Translations under genes and position numbers: made by a program
The notes under the pieces: model-generated
Seen by the model: only the letters and a program-made list of their open reading frames with translations
Told to the model about the DNA's origin: nothing
Database searches by the model: none
Shown: one piece after another, positions 4,873 through 5,129 of the stretch
Numbering within the stretch: position 1 is the stretch's first letter
How the letters are laid out: every line of letters begins with the position of its first letter
NCBI GenBank assembly: GCA_009704425.1
Contig: WLEG01000159.1
Coordinates: 1-5,129, forward strand
Direction: 5' to 3'
Length of the DNA: 5,129 bases
Source of the DNA: Actinomycetota bacterium
GTDB lineage: Bacteria > Actinomycetota > Acidimicrobiia > Acidimicrobiales > Ilumatobacteraceae

Positions 4873-5129
4873 GCCGGATGGAACGTGGCGGCGCACGTGC
4901 TCACCACGCGGCCACCGTTGCCGTGGTCGACGAGGGACACGCGAACGCCGATCTTTCCGTCGGCACCCGCGTAGGCCTCGCCCTCGGTCCGGAACGGCCC
5001 GGTCTTGCCACGGTTCACGAACATCACGTACCAGTCGTCGATCTGTAGCTCGCACCCGGCCAGTCGCGTGGCCAACTCGTTGGCGCAGGCCTCCAGCACG
5101 ATGTGCTGGGGTCCGATGTGCAGTGCCGC
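4866..5129 (-). CDS. Probable hotdog-fold acyl-CoA thioesterase, C-terminal part (N-terminus outside window)
   Basis: 87 C-terminal residues in an open frame that runs off the right edge. The visible segment LHIGPQHIVLEACANELA resembles the central hotdog helix (H-G-x..D/E pattern, with a Glu in the catalytic-acid position). It is followed by alternating beta strands: WYVMFVNRGKTGPF, RTEGEAYAG, IGVRVSLVDHGNGGRVVSTC, AATFHPA, typical of the 4HBT/PaaI antiparallel sheet. If right, it hydrolyses an acyl- or aryl-CoA ester in the cytoplasm. Without the N-terminal strand the assignment stays tentative, and another hotdog protein (MaoC-like dehydratase, acyl-ACP thioesterase) is possible. GTG at 5099 is not taken as the start because the open frame and the fold continue upstream of it. 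It ends 9 bases from the amidohydrolase stop, convergent. Confidence 0.6.
   Translation of the reverse strand, partial: AALHIGPQHIVLEACANELATRLAGCELQIDDWYVMFVNRGKTGPFRTEGEAYAGADGKIGVRVSLVDHGNGGRVVSTCAATFHPAR

Noticed and set aside
1..5129. Defence, CRISPR, toxin-antitoxin, prophage or mobile-element system
   Set aside because: No repeats with spacers, transposase, integrase, nuclease or paired small genes; every gene belongs to a metabolic enzyme superfamily.

Overview
The window is compact, GC-rich chromosomal DNA (roughly two-thirds G+C by eye). Strong G/C third-position bias, GTG starts in play, gaps of a few bases between genes and the protein families present all suggest an actinobacterium. 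A member of the Acidimicrobiia or a Mycobacterium relative would fit, but the sequence alone does not settle the genus. It holds six protein genes, two of them cut by the window edges. No stretch over 300 bases lacks a gene. I see no tRNA, rRNA, CRISPR array, transposase, phage gene or defence gene.

Layout, left to right. (1) A minus-strand pair, transcribed right to left: a short-chain dehydrogenase/reductase (SDR, 1195-2043) followed after 5 bases by an aldonolactone oxidase of the L-gulonolactone/D-arabinonolactone family (1-1189, C-terminus outside the window). (2) Divergent from the SDR, a plus-strand tandem-domain VOC/glyoxalase protein (2120-3049). (3) Convergent with it, 7 bases away, a minus-strand SnoaL/NTF2-like protein (3057-3482). 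(4) A 150-base divergent intergenic region with overlapping back-to-back -10 boxes and a perfect 7-3-7 inverted repeat. (5) A plus-strand amidohydrolase-2 family protein (3633-4856). (6) Convergent with it, 9 bases away, the C-terminal part of a probable hotdog-fold thioesterase (4866-5129 and beyond), with a hairpin over both stop codons.

The enzymes (flavin lactone oxidase, SDR, VOC, SnoaL-like, metal-dependent amidohydrolase/decarboxylase, thioesterase) are typical of actinobacterial catabolic or secondary-metabolic neighbourhoods, where oxidation, isomerisation or hydration, C-C or C-X cleavage and CoA-ester hydrolysis occur together. No substrate can be named from the sequence. Only SDR plus lactone oxidase look like an operon. 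The SnoaL/amidohydrolase pair is tied together by the shared promoter-operator region. The strongest leads are that regulatory region, a perfect 20-base palindrome inside the oxidase gene, and the unusual active site of the SDR. All six genes belong to known superfamilies, and I do not see a clearly new system.
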